Position numbers and translations under genes: made by a program
The notes under the pieces: model-generated
What the model was told of the DNA's origin: nothing
Database searches by the model: none
What the model saw: only the letters and a program-made list of their open reading frames with translations
Source of the DNA: Saccharopolyspora soli
Lineage (GTDB): Bacteria > Actinomycetota > Actinomycetes > Mycobacteriales > Pseudonocardiaceae
Assembly: GCF_022678645.1 (NCBI RefSeq)
Contig: NZ_JALBWV010000025.1
Span: forward strand, 52,412-116,411
Direction of reading: 5' to 3'
Length of the DNA: 64,000 nt
Part shown: positions 8,793 through 16,941 of the stretch, piece after piece
Layout: each line of letters starts with the position of its first letter
Position numbering within the stretch: position 1 is the first letter of the stretch

Positions 8793-10448
8793 TCAGCGCG
8801 CGTCGGCGGGGGCTAGGCGGGCTCCGGGGATCGCCGCCAGCAGTTCCCGGGTGTACTCGTGCCGCGGGGAGCGGAAAACCCGCTCCACCGGGCCGGTTTC
8901 CAGCACGGCACCGTCCTTCATCACCGTGACGTCGTGCGCGATCAGGCGGACGACGCCGAGGTCGTGCGTCACGAACACGTAGCTGAGCCCGAACTCGGCC
9001 TGCAGGTCGACCAGCAGCTGCAGGATCTGGGCTTGGGCCGAGACGTCGAGCGCGCTCACCGCCTCGTCGAGGACGAGGACCTGCGGGGTGAGCGCGAGCG
9101 CTCGCGCGATCGCGACGCGCTGCCGCTGGCCGCCCGAGAGCTGGCTGGGCAGGCGATGCAGGTAGCTCTCGTCCAGGGACACCGCCGTCAGCAGCTCGAC
9201 CACCCGCGCCGTGCGCTCCCGCCTGTCCTTGGCCAGCCCGAACGCGCGCAGTGGCTCGGCGATGATGCGGTTGACCGTGAACCTGGGATCCAGGGAGGTG
9301 AACGGGTTCTGGAACACGAACTGCAGATCCCGGCGGATCTCCCGCAGCTGCTGGCGACGAAGACCGGTCAGCTCCCGGTCACCGATGCGCACCGTGCCGG
9401 TATCCGCGGTGGCGAAAGCCGCCAGGATGCTCGCCAGTGTCGACTTGCCCGCACCGGACTCACCGACGATCGCGTGCGTGGTTCCCCCGCGCACCAACAG
9501 ATTCGCGGAATCCAGTGCACACAGCTCACGGCCGCCCCGCAGGCGGTAGGTCTTGGTCAGCTCGCGCGCCTCCAACACCGTCGGCGCGGCGTCGGGAACC
9601 GCGCCCGAGGTCGGTTCGAGCCGACCGAGGTGGCGGGCGGGCGCGGAGTTCAACAGGCGGCGCGTGTAGTCGTCCTCGGTGTTGCCCAGCACCTCGTCCA
9701 CGGAGCCCGCTTCGACGATTTCGCCCTGCCGCATCACCAGGATCCGATCCGAGCGGTCCAGCGCGACACCGAGATCGTGGGTGACCAGCAGGATCCCGAT
9801 ACCCAGTTCCTCGCGCAGCCGCACCAGGTGGTCGAGGATGACCTTCTGGACGGTGACGTCCAGTGCGCTGGTGGGTTCGTCAGCGAGGATGAGTTTCGGC
9901 TTGCCCGCCAAAGCGATCGCGATCAGCGCCCGTTGTTTCATACCGCCGCTGAGCTCGTGGGGATACTGGCCGAACACCCGCTCGGCGTCGGCGAGCCCTG
10001 CGGTGCGCAGGCTCACCAACGCGGCTTGTCGGTGCTGCGCGGCGCTTCTCGTCTCCCGTTCGTTGAACCGGACCGCCTCGATCACCTGTTGACCGATCTT
10101 CTTGACCGGGTTGAGCGAGGTGTTGGGATCCTGCGGGATGAAGCCCACGTGGTTGCCCCGCACCAGCGCCATCCGCTGGTCGTTCCAGCCGGTGACGTCG
10201 ACGCCGTCGTAGACGATGGAGCCGGACCGGATCCGTGCGGAGCTCGGCAGCAGGCCGAGCGCACCCTGGACCACGGTGGTCTTGCCCGAGCCGGATTCGC
10301 CCACCAGCGAAACGAATTCACCCGGCGCCACGTGCAGGCCGACCCCGCGGACCGCCCGAGTCCACCTGCGGTGCCCGGTGCGGTAGTCGACCGCCAGATC
10401 TGTGATCCGCAGCAGCGCCTCGTTGTCCTCAACCGCAGTGGTGGTCAT
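8793..10448 (-). CDS. dual ATPase of a peptide/glutathione-type ABC importer (DppD-DppF fusion)
   Basis: 551-residue fusion of two nucleotide-binding domains, equivalent to DppD plus DppF or GsiA. The first half has Walker A GESGSGKTT, signature LSGGMKQRA and Walker B LILADEPTSALD; the second has GESGAGKST, LSGGQRQRV and VLVLDEAVSALD. Both halves are complete, including the Dpp-type extension TRRLLNSAP / TRELLAAIPGA. ATG 10448 overlaps the permease stop (ATGA). It powers the importer made by the next three upstream genes. In context the cargo is probably a sulfur compound handed to the monooxygenases encoded just downstream. Confidence 0.95.
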   Translation of the reverse strand: MTTTAVEDNEALLRITDLAVDYRTGHRRWTRAVRGVGLHVAPGEFVSLVGESGSGKTTVVQGALGLLPSSARIRSGSIVYDGVDVTGWNDQRMALVRGNHVGFIPQDPNTSLNPVKKIGQQVIEAVRFNERETRSAAQHRQAALVSLRTAGLADAERVFGQYPHELSGGMKQRALIAIALAGKPKLILADEPTSALDVTVQKVILDHLVRLREELGIGILLVTHDLGVALDRSDRILVMRQGEIVEAGSVDEVLGNTEDDYTRRLLNSAPARHLGRLEPTSGAVPDAAPTVLEARELTKTYRLRGGRELCALDSANLLVRGGTTHAIVGESGAGKSTLASILAAFATADTGTVRIGDRELTGLRRQQLREIRRDLQFVFQNPFTSLDPRFTVNRIIAEPLRAFGLAKDRRERTARVVELLTAVSLDESYLHRLPSQLSGGQRQRVAIARALALTPQVLVLDEAVSALDVSAQAQILQLLVDLQAEFGLSYVFVTHDLGVVRLIAHDVTVMKDGAVLETGPVERVFRSPRHEYTRELLAAIPGARLAPADAR

Positions 10449-11326
10449 CAGCCGTGGTCCTTCCTGAGCGCGGTGCTGATCCGGTGGGTGGCGAGCACGA
10501 CTACCGCCAACGCCGCCCCCGGCATGAGCGAGATCCACGGGTAGACCGCCACGAAATCACGCCCTTCCGCGACCAGCAGCCCCCACTCCGGTGTCGGTGG
10601 CGGTGCGCCGTAGCCGAGGAAACCGAGACCGGCAACGGCCAAGATCGCCTTGCCGATCTCCAGCGCCGCCAGCGCGAGCACCGAGCTCAGCGAATTCGGC
10701 ACGATGTGCCGGAGCACCACGCCGAGCCGCCCGACGCCGAGCCCGTACGCCGCGCGCACGTAGTCCCGGGAGACGACGGTGAGCACCTCGGCACGCATGA
10801 CCCGCGCGAAGGCGGCGATCGAGGAGATTCCCACTGCTAAGGCGATGTTGTTGGTGGAGTAGCCGAGCACCGACACGATCACCATGGCCAGCAGCAGGTT
10901 CGGGATGGCCAGGAAGACATCGGCCACCCGCATGATCGCGGTGTCGATCACGCCACCGGCGAATCCAGCGGCCAGCCCCACCCCAGAGCCGATGCCGAAC
11001 CCGATGAGTACCGCGAACAGCGTCGCGGCCAGCGTGGTCGCCGCACCGAACACGCTGCGCGCGTACAGGTCCCGGCCCAGCCGGTCGGTGCCGAACCAGT
11101 GCTCCGCGCTCGGCGGCACGAAGCTGGCGGCCGGATCGCCGACCAAGGGACTGTAGGAGGTGAACGCTGCGGGGAACAGCGCCCAGCCGAGCGCGATTAG
11201 CAAGATGATCCACGCGAGCAGCAGTCCCGGCTTGCGGAGGAGCCCACCGAGCCGGGTGACCACACCACGGACGAAGTCGGAGGACCGGCCAGGTGCGGTC
11301 AGCGCGTTGGTATCGACGGTCATCAC
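10448..11326 (-). CDS. ABC importer permease, DppC/GsiD type
   Basis: Inner-membrane permease of 292 residues with about six transmembrane segments and the OppC/DppC N-terminal hallmark HWFGTDRLGRDLYARSVFGA. The EAA-type cytoplasmic loop is at about residues 190-210 (RDYVRAAYGLGVGRLGVVLRH). Both ends overlap neighbours by four bases, giving translational coupling with the second permease and the ATPase. Part of the same importer. Confidence 0.95.
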   Translation of the reverse strand: MMTVDTNALTAPGRSSDFVRGVVTRLGGLLRKPGLLLAWIILLIALGWALFPAAFTSYSPLVGDPAASFVPPSAEHWFGTDRLGRDLYARSVFGAATTLAATLFAVLIGFGIGSGVGLAAGFAGGVIDTAIMRVADVFLAIPNLLLAMVIVSVLGYSTNNIALAVGISSIAAFARVMRAEVLTVVSRDYVRAAYGLGVGRLGVVLRHIVPNSLSSVLALAALEIGKAILAVAGLGFLGYGAPPPTPEWGLLVAEGRDFVAVYPWISLMPGAALAVVVLATHRISTALRKDHG

Positions 11327-12303
11327 GTTCTTACCTCCGCGGGACGACGGGCGGGGGCGGTGGAGGCGGCGAGGGTGGCGCGCAGCCGCGGATCCAGCAG
11401 CGGGTAGATCAGGTCCACGGCCAGGTTGATCAGCGCGAAGCTCGCGGCGACGAACACGACGATTCCTTGCACCAGCGGCAGATCGAGGGTGCTGATCGCA
11501 GTCTGCGTCAGCCGTCCGAGCCCCTTGCGGGCGAAGACGGTCTCGGTGATGACCGATTCCACGATGAGGTTGCCGAATGTCACCCCGGCGATGGTCAGCG
11601 CGGGCAGGCTGGCGTTGCGGAAGACGTCACCGATGATGACGCGGCCGCGGGTGGCGCCCTTCGCCCAGCTCGTCGTGACGTAGCCGGAGCGGAACTCGGT
11701 GGCGAAACAGCGCACCAGCAGTTGCGCGATGGGACCGGAGACCGGGATCGCCAGCGTGATCAGCGGCAGCACCAGGCTCCGCCAACCCTCATCCCCGAAC
11801 GCGGGGAACCAGCCGAGCTGGAAGGAGAAGACCTGCAACAGCAGAATGCCGGAGAGGAAGACCGGCACCGAGACCGAGGCCGTCGGTAGCGACTCGACCA
11901 GGTTGCGCAGCCACGGGTGCCGGGTCGCGGTCGCCACCAGCGCGGTCAGGAACGCGATGATCAGCGCGAGCAGCAGCGCCCCGACGGCGAGTACGAGGGT
12001 GTGCGGCAACACGTCGAGGACGGCGGTGCGCACCGATTGGCCCGACTGCACGGAGGTGCCGAAGTCACCCCGCACCGCGTGTCCCAGCCGGTCGAGGTAC
12101 TGGAGCAGGACCGGCTCGTTGAAGCCGTAGCTGTCCGCGACCTGTTCGCGCACCTCCGGCGGCACGGCGTTGAGCTCGGCCGGATCGAAGAGGAGATCGA
12201 CCGGATTGGCCGGGAGCACGAACAACAGGATGAAGGTCAGGGTGAACGCCGCCCACACCACGAACACCGCCCGGCCGACCTTCAGCGCGACATAACGCAG
12301 CAC
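11323..12303 (-). CDS. ABC importer permease, DppB/GsiC type
   Basis: Permease of 326 residues. It begins with the OppB/DppB hallmark (first transmembrane helix FVVWAAFTLTFILLFVLPANP), then the amphipathic PPEVREQVADSYGFNEPVLLQY segment and GDFGTSVQSGQSV, followed by five further membrane helices; the EAA loop WAKGATRGRVIIGDVFRNA is intact. It is coupled to the downstream permease by an ATGA overlap and lies 25 bp after the binding-protein gene. Confidence 0.95.
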   Translation of the reverse strand: MLRYVALKVGRAVFVVWAAFTLTFILLFVLPANPVDLLFDPAELNAVPPEVREQVADSYGFNEPVLLQYLDRLGHAVRGDFGTSVQSGQSVRTAVLDVLPHTLVLAVGALLLALIIAFLTALVATATRHPWLRNLVESLPTASVSVPVFLSGILLLQVFSFQLGWFPAFGDEGWRSLVLPLITLAIPVSGPIAQLLVRCFATEFRSGYVTTSWAKGATRGRVIIGDVFRNASLPALTIAGVTFGNLIVESVITETVFARKGLGRLTQTAISTLDLPLVQGIVVFVAASFALINLAVDLIYPLLDPRLRATLAASTAPARRPAEVRT

Positions 12304-12328
12304 GACAACTCCTTTCCCGGCGCGCGGT

Positions 12329-14041
12329 TCACTTCCCGTTGCTCTTCCAGGTGTTCACGAAGTGGTTGCGGGACTGGGCGTCGAAGACGATGCCGTGCAC
12401 GTACGGCGCCTGCGCGATCACCTGAGCCGGGTTGTAGACCGGGTTCACCAGCGCGTACTTGTCGAGCAGGATGTCTTGCGCCTCCTTGGCGTACCGGGCG
12501 CGCAAGGCAGGGTCCAAAGTGGTCTCCAGCTCGCCGAGCACCTGCGTGACGTCGTTCACGTCGACTCCGGTGGAGTCCTTCGTGACGTACGCGCCGTTGC
12601 CGCTCTGCGGGCTGTACTGCCAGTTGAGGACCGCCGGATCGTTGCGGGACCGGTTGGCGGCGGTGATGTTCCAGTCGGTCTCCGCCTTGGCCTGCTGGGC
12701 GGTGTAGTCCGGGATCGGCACCACGGTGAGTTGCAGGTCGACGCCGATCTTCCGCAGGTCCTGCTGGATGGACTCGTAAGCCGGTTTGTTCACCACCAGG
12801 TTGTTGATGCCAAGCAGCTTCACTTCCAGCTTCTTGCCGTCCTTGACCCGGATCCCGTCGGGACCGGCCACCCAACCGGCCGCGTCGAGGATCCGCCTGG
12901 CCTGCTCCGGGTCGTACCTCAGCGCCGAACCGCTGTAGTCGACGTGTCCGTGCACCGATGGTTCGAGGATCGAGTCCGCGACCGAGTAGGAGTCGGTCAG
13001 GATGGTCCGCTGGACCGTCTGCCGATCCCAGCCGAGCTGGATCGCCTTGCGGACCGCGATGTCGTTGGTCGGGAACAGCGAGCTGTTGAAGTCGAACCGG
13101 ATCGACGTGCCGGACACGCCGCGGTGGATGATCTGGAAACCCCGGTCTGCCAGCGGCTTCTCATCGGTCGTACCGACGTCGAGGGTCGCGTCGAGAGTGC
13201 CGGAGGCCAGCGAACCGGTGCGGACGCTGGCCTCGGGGATCGTGTTGAACACGATCCGATCCAGGTACGCCTCGCCCTGGTGGTGCAGCGCGGGCGGAGC
13301 CCAGTTGTAGCCCGAGCGCTTTGCCAGGACTGTCGTGGCCTGCGGCTCCCACGACTCGTACACGAACGGACCGGTGCCGATCACCTTCTTCGGGTCCGTC
13401 CGCTGGTTCGCGCTGAGCTTCAGCGTGGACAGCGACAGGAAACCCGGTTGCGCATTGGCCGTGAACGACGATGCCTGGAGGAAGCTCGCGAGCGGCTTCG
13501 CGAAGCGGACCACCGCGGTGTGCTCGTCCACCACCCTGGTTTCGAGGTAGCCGGGCAGCAGGGTGGCGCCGTTGGGCAGGATCCCCAGGTTCGGGTCGCC
13601 GTGCACGTACTGGTCGAAGTTGGCCTTGACGACCTCGGCGTTGAACGGCGACCCGTCGCTGAAGGTCACGTCCCGCCGCAGGTGGAAGGTGAACTCGGTC
13701 AGATCCTGGTTGTATTCCCAAGACTGGGCCAGCCATGGCGTGATCTCACCGGTCTCGGGGTCCTGCCAGGTCAACTTGTCGGTGATGTTGTTGCCGATCA
13801 GCGACTCGGCGTAGTTGGTACCCCACTGCGGATCGGGGCTGCGCTGGTAGTCGATCAGCGCGAACTGCAGCGTGCCGCCCCGGACGGGCTCGCCGTCTCC
13901 CGCGCCCGCATCGGCGCCGCCGCCCCTGGTCGCGGCGAAACCGATCGCGGCGACCAGGAGGACGGCGAACGCGATCACCGGCCACCGCCACTTCTTGCGC
14001 GCGGACGTTGCGCTCTCGATGGAACTGCGAAGGTCGGACAT
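12329..14041 (-). CDS. extracytoplasmic substrate-binding protein, SBP_bac_5 family, membrane-tethered
   Basis: Solute-binding protein of 570 residues for the adjacent peptide-type ABC importer. Family features include VRGGTLQFALIDYQRSPDPQW at the mature N-terminus, TWQDPETGEITPWLAQSW, the conserved FHLRRDVTFSDGSPFNAEVV and the IGTGPFVYESW motif. Oddity: the N-terminal hydrophobic helix WPVIAFAVLLVAAIGFAA at about residues 20-37 has no lipobox cysteine, so the protein is probably anchored by an uncleaved helix instead of lipid. Start ATG 14041 is preceded by a GGGAGAA site. A cysteine-containing leader peptide, a hairpin and a promoter lie directly upstream. Confidence 0.93.
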   Translation of the reverse strand: MSDLRSSIESATSARKKWRWPVIAFAVLLVAAIGFAATRGGGADAGAGDGEPVRGGTLQFALIDYQRSPDPQWGTNYAESLIGNNITDKLTWQDPETGEITPWLAQSWEYNQDLTEFTFHLRRDVTFSDGSPFNAEVVKANFDQYVHGDPNLGILPNGATLLPGYLETRVVDEHTAVVRFAKPLASFLQASSFTANAQPGFLSLSTLKLSANQRTDPKKVIGTGPFVYESWEPQATTVLAKRSGYNWAPPALHHQGEAYLDRIVFNTIPEASVRTGSLASGTLDATLDVGTTDEKPLADRGFQIIHRGVSGTSIRFDFNSSLFPTNDIAVRKAIQLGWDRQTVQRTILTDSYSVADSILEPSVHGHVDYSGSALRYDPEQARRILDAAGWVAGPDGIRVKDGKKLEVKLLGINNLVVNKPAYESIQQDLRKIGVDLQLTVVPIPDYTAQQAKAETDWNITAANRSRNDPAVLNWQYSPQSGNGAYVTKDSTGVDVNDVTQVLGELETTLDPALRARYAKEAQDILLDKYALVNPVYNPAQVIAQAPYVHGIVFDAQSRNHFVNTWKSNGK

Positions 14042-14105
14042 GGACTTCTCCCGTGCTGGGGCAGCGGACGACGGCACGTTGTGATTTCTCCGCCGCTGGG
14101 CGGAA

Positions 14106-14124
14106 GAGGGCGCGCAGCGCCCTC
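14106..14124 (-). terminator. attenuator hairpin between leader peptide and SBP gene
   Basis: GAGGGCGC-GCA-GCGCCCTC is a perfect 8-bp stem with a three-base loop. It lies 87 bases downstream of the leader-peptide stop and 64 bases upstream of the binding-protein start. Its position fits an attenuator stem. There is no T-run, so Rho-dependent or translational control is also possible. Confidence 0.5.
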
Positions 14125-14211
14125 GTGGCTGAACGGGGCTCCGATAGCCCGATGGATTGCGCGGGTTCGCTGCCGGTGCGGGCACTCAGGCGCGAAAGGT
14201 GCGGCGCTCGA

Positions 14212-14286
14212 TCAGCCCCGACACCGCGCGCTGGCGAAGAACGCGAGGTCGACCTCGCGCCTGGACCAGAGGAGTGACTCGCGCAC
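14212..14286 (-). CDS. cysteine-containing sulfur leader peptide (24 aa)
   Basis: Tiny reading frame starting at GTG 14286 and ending TGA 14212-14214. The C-terminal sequence SRREVDLAFFASARCRG fits the actinobacterial 'putative leader peptide' pattern (R-x-H/V-D-L ... S-A-x-C-R) found ahead of sulfur-assimilation operons. A -10/-35 pair ends seven bases before the GTG, so the mRNA should begin at the start codon (leaderless). Downstream follow a hairpin and the ABC importer operon. In this class, cysteine availability is thought to be sensed through translation of the terminal Cys codon; that this copy does so is inference. Confidence 0.72.
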   Translation of the reverse strand: MRESLLWSRREVDLAFFASARCRG

Positions 14287-14293
14287 GAGGTGA

Positions 14294-14322
14294 ACTCTAG
14301 GCCGCGAAACGAGAGTCGCCAA
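14294..14322 (-). promoter_or_regulatory. promoter of the importer operon (leaderless start)
   Basis: On the minus strand a -35 TTGGCG (14317-14322) and a -10 TAGAGT (14294-14299) are separated by exactly 17 bp. The -10 ends seven bases before the leader peptide GTG, which places +1 on or next to the start codon. Good fit to a housekeeping sigma promoter. Confidence 0.6.
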
Positions 14323-14409
14323 CGCATCCCACGTGGCAGGATCGCGCGATCGGGAAATTCCCGGTACCAAACAACCGGATCAGTCCGCATCTCGCTGTCC
14401 ACAATGAAC

Positions 14410-15744
14410 TCACGGGTGTACCGGAGACACGCCGACTGCCGCCGCGCCCGTCGGTGGGACCGGGACGGGCAGGGCGAAACGACCGCGGATGGTGGGCTCG
14501 CGGTACTCCCGCGGGTATGCGCCTTCGGCTTGCAGCAACGGCACGACCTCGGCCACGAATCGTGCCAGGTCGTCGGGCAACACCGGTGGCTGGACGGTGA
14601 ACCCGTCGACGGTACCGTCCGCCCACCAATCGAGAATGCCGTCGGCGACGTCCCGCGCAGTGCCGACGAGCAACCGGTGCCCGCCCTCGGTCCGCCGCAC
14701 CAACTGCCGCGCGGTCAGCTTCTCGTCGGCGGTCAGTTCGGCGAGCGACCGCACGAAACCGACTGCGCCGTCCTGCCCCTCGTCCCACGCGAACACCGAC
14801 GGATCCAACGGCACGTCGGGATCCACGGACATCCCGGTGCGGCGGAACAAGCTCGCCAGCAGCCCATCTTCGCCCGCCGAGCCGTGCAGCGCCTCGTGCC
14901 TGCGCAACGCCTCCTCGCGGGTGTCGCCGATGATCGGGACCAGCCCTGGCAGCAGGCGTACCGTCTCGGGGTCACGTCGGTGTGCGATGGCGCGCTCGCG
15001 GATCGCAGCGCCGTGCCGCGCGGCGGCCTGTTTGCCCAGCAGCGCGGCGTAGACCAGTTCGGCGTGCTTGCCCGCGAGATCGATGCCCGCCGCCGACGCT
15101 CCGGCCTGGGAGATGACCGGGTGTCCCTGCGGCCCGATCGGGACGTTGAGCGGGCCCGCGACGTCGAAGAACTCGCCGTGGTGATCGATGCGTCGCGCGG
15201 TTTCGGCGGTCCACAGGAACTCTTCTGGTGCAGGCCCGCCAGGGGTGTCCCAGCTCAGCCACAACTTCTTGACCACGCTGAGAAACTCGTCGGCGCGCCG
15301 GTACCGGTCGGCGCGGGCGGGCAGCGGGGCCGACCCGAAGTTCGCGGCGATGTCCGGGTTGAAGCTGGATACGACGTTCCACACCAGCCGTCCGCCGGAA
15401 ATGGTGTCCAGGCTGGCCAACCGACGTGCCAGGTTGTAGGGCGAGTTGTAGGAGGTCGACGCGGTCAGCACGAAGCCGATGTCGGGTACCGTGGCGGCCA
15501 GCGCCGAGAACAGCACCACCGGGTCGAACGAGTGCAGCGGCCTGGAGGTGGCGTCGCGCTGCAGCGCGGTGTGGTCGGACAGGAACACCGCGTCGAAAAC
15601 CCCGTCCCTGGCCAGTTTCGCCGCGTGCAAGTAGTGCTCGAAGTCGGCGAACCGGTTCCACCGGGTGCCCGGCCAGGCCCAGGACGAAGCCGCGTAACCG
15701 GTGCTGTTGATGCCGACGTTGAGGTGCAACCGCCGGGTTGGCAT
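14410..15744 (-). CDS. NtaA/DszA-family FMNH2-dependent monooxygenase
   Basis: Second full-length LLM monooxygenase of the locus, 444 residues. Landmarks: LHLNVGINSTGYAASSWAW, FDAVFLSDHTALQ, TSTSYNSPYNLARRLASLD, SGGRLVWNVVSSFNPD and the flavin/substrate segment HRLLVGTARDVADGILDWW followed by DGFTVQPPVLPDDL. ATG 15744 has a GGAAAGG site. It is separated from the importer operon by 368 bp containing a second promoter and leader peptide, and is itself preceded by a leader peptide at 15999-16073. It likely desulfonates or oxidises an organosulfur substrate using FMNH2 from the adjacent reductase. Confidence 0.93.
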   Translation of the reverse strand: MPTRRLHLNVGINSTGYAASSWAWPGTRWNRFADFEHYLHAAKLARDGVFDAVFLSDHTALQRDATSRPLHSFDPVVLFSALAATVPDIGFVLTASTSYNSPYNLARRLASLDTISGGRLVWNVVSSFNPDIAANFGSAPLPARADRYRRADEFLSVVKKLWLSWDTPGGPAPEEFLWTAETARRIDHHGEFFDVAGPLNVPIGPQGHPVISQAGASAAGIDLAGKHAELVYAALLGKQAAARHGAAIRERAIAHRRDPETVRLLPGLVPIIGDTREEALRRHEALHGSAGEDGLLASLFRRTGMSVDPDVPLDPSVFAWDEGQDGAVGFVRSLAELTADEKLTARQLVRRTEGGHRLLVGTARDVADGILDWWADGTVDGFTVQPPVLPDDLARFVAEVVPLLQAEGAYPREYREPTIRGRFALPVPVPPTGAAAVGVSPVHP

Positions 15745-15998
15745 GCTCACCTTTCCTCTCACGTGTGCTGGCCGGGTCTCAAAGCCGTTGGCGGAACAGG
15801 TGGTTTTCCTCGCGGCGGTTGGCAGAAAGAAGTTGGGTTGGCTGTTGCGCATCAACTCGCGCAGGTGCGCGGGAGCCTTGTCGAGCCTGGCCAACACCCG
15901 CCGTCCCTCGGCCAGCAGCCGCGCGGCTGGCGCGAAAGAGCGAGGGAGAGTTCAGAAAAGGACCGCGGCGCGGAGCTTTCGCGAGATGGTCGCGCGAC

Positions 15999-16073
15999 TC
16001 AGCGACAGCGCGCCGCACACATCGACATGTGGTCGATGTAGCGCCGGGAAACCAACGCGGTCCCGATGCCCAT
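15999..16073 (-). CDS. cysteine-containing sulfur leader peptide (24 aa)
   Basis: ATG 16073 to TGA at 15999. The C-terminal part SRRYIDHMSMCAARCR matches the family pattern R-R-x-[HI]-D-x...C/S-A-x-C-R with two cysteines. A GATAGT -10 ends six bases before the ATG, predicting a leaderless message. The following 254 bases up to the monooxygenase gene hold a GC-rich imperfect hairpin at 15911-15931 (GCCAGcAGCCGC / GCGGCTGGC) that could be the attenuator stem. This is the second of three such peptides in the locus. Confidence 0.7.
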   Translation of the reverse strand: MGIGTALVSRRYIDHMSMCAARCR

Positions 16074-16079
16074 GACCCC

Positions 16080-16108
16080 ACTATCACGTAGTTCACCATG
16101 CTGTGGAA
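16080..16108 (-). promoter_or_regulatory. promoter of the LLM monooxygenase unit (leaderless start)
   Basis: Minus-strand -35 TTCCAC (16103-16108), 17-bp spacer, -10 GATAGT (16080-16085). Six bases separate the -10 from the A of the leader ATG at 16073, the geometry expected for leaderless transcripts. The -35 is a weaker match than that at 14317. Confidence 0.5.
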
Positions 16109-16135
16109 GAGCATTTCGGTATGTGGACGGCAGGA

Positions 16136-16666
16136 TCACGACGCGACCGCCTGCGGCGCTCCGGACGCCATGGCACGCAGTTCGGCGACCGCGTCCGCCA
16201 GCAGCGCGACTCCGTTCGGCTGCAGCCGCCACCGGTCCAGCCGACGCCGAAACCACCTGTCATACAGGAAACATCCGGGTAGCACGGTGCCCGCCTCGTG
16301 CGCGAGCATGCGCCCCAGGCCGGTGGCCTGACTGCGCAACGCGCCGAATCCGACGGGCAGTACGGCCTTGTCCTCCACCGCGCTGCGCGGCAGATCCCCC
16401 AGCCACGCGCGCAGCGGCGCGCTTCCGGACGGTTCGTAGCGCGGAGTCACCACGACGACCGCGTCAGCGGCGGCGACGGTCTCGAAAGACCGCTGCACAT
16501 GCGGGTCCGCGCACCCGGTGAGCAGAGCCGAATGCGGAAGCCCATCCATCTCGATCGCCGCCACGCCCGCGTTCACCCCACGCAGTTCGCGGCGGAGCAC
16601 ACGGGCGATCTCGCCGCCCCGGGAACGCTGCGACGGCCTGCCGGTGATCAGTGCAATGTGGACCAT
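16136..16666 (-). CDS. NAD(P)H-dependent FMN reductase (SsuE/MsuE-like)
   Basis: Flavodoxin-fold oxidoreductase, 176 residues, supplying FMNH2 to the two-component monooxygenases encoded downstream. The sequence opens ALITGRPSQRSRGGEIARVL, the phosphate-binding loop region of the SsuE/MsuE type, and contains VVVVTPRYEPSGSAPLRAWLGDLP, the conserved active-site segment. Start ATG 16666 with a GGAGAG site. It is transcribed in the same direction as the sulfur locus and preceded by its own leader peptide and hairpin, so it is probably a sulfur-responsive separate unit reading toward the monooxygenases. Confidence 0.9.
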   Translation of the reverse strand: MVHIALITGRPSQRSRGGEIARVLRRELRGVNAGVAAIEMDGLPHSALLTGCADPHVQRSFETVAAADAVVVVTPRYEPSGSAPLRAWLGDLPRSAVEDKAVLPVGFGALRSQATGLGRMLAHEAGTVLPGCFLYDRWFRRRLDRWRLQPNGVALLADAVAELRAMASGAPQAVAS

Positions 16667-16682
16667 TTCTCTCCAGATTAGG

Positions 16683-16717
16683 AGCCGGGGCCCGCCATCA
16701 GGGGGCAGGCCCCGGCT
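16683..16717 (-). terminator. attenuator-like hairpin upstream of FMN reductase
   Basis: AGCCGGGGCC (16683-16692) pairs perfectly with GGCCCCGGCT (16708-16717) around a 15-base loop. On the minus strand it follows the leader peptide at 16861-16941 and ends 16 bases before the FMN reductase start codon, directly upstream of the ribosome binding site. It can act as an attenuator or sequester initiation. Confidence 0.58.
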
Positions 16718-16860
16718 GTCCCAGCCGAACAGCCGGTGTCAGTGACGGATTGCTTCGTGCAGCACCACCGGGCACACGCGGTCACACCGGCGAGCACGTA
16801 TGCCGTCGAGCGAAAAGGGAACGGCCGGGCCAGCTCAGACCAACGGCCGCGGGTGGCGCG

Positions 16861-16941
16861 TCAACAGATCGCGCTGCACACCCGCAACAGATCGATGTGG
16901 TTGCGCACCACGAGATCGATCAGACTCCGCATGCGGTGCAT
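16861..16941 (-). CDS. cysteine-containing sulfur leader peptide (26 aa)
   Basis: ATG 16941 (or ATG 16932) to TGA 16861-16863. The C-terminus RNHIDLLRVCSAIC is a near-perfect match to the actinobacterial leader-peptide pattern (R-x-H-x-D-L-x-R-x-x-S-A-x-C), the best of the three in this window. A possible -35 TTGAGA lies at 16985-16990, but the matching -10 is weak and would give a short 5' leader. It precedes the FMN reductase with the strong hairpin in between. Confidence 0.75.
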   Translation of the reverse strand: MHRMRSLIDLVVRNHIDLLRVCSAIC

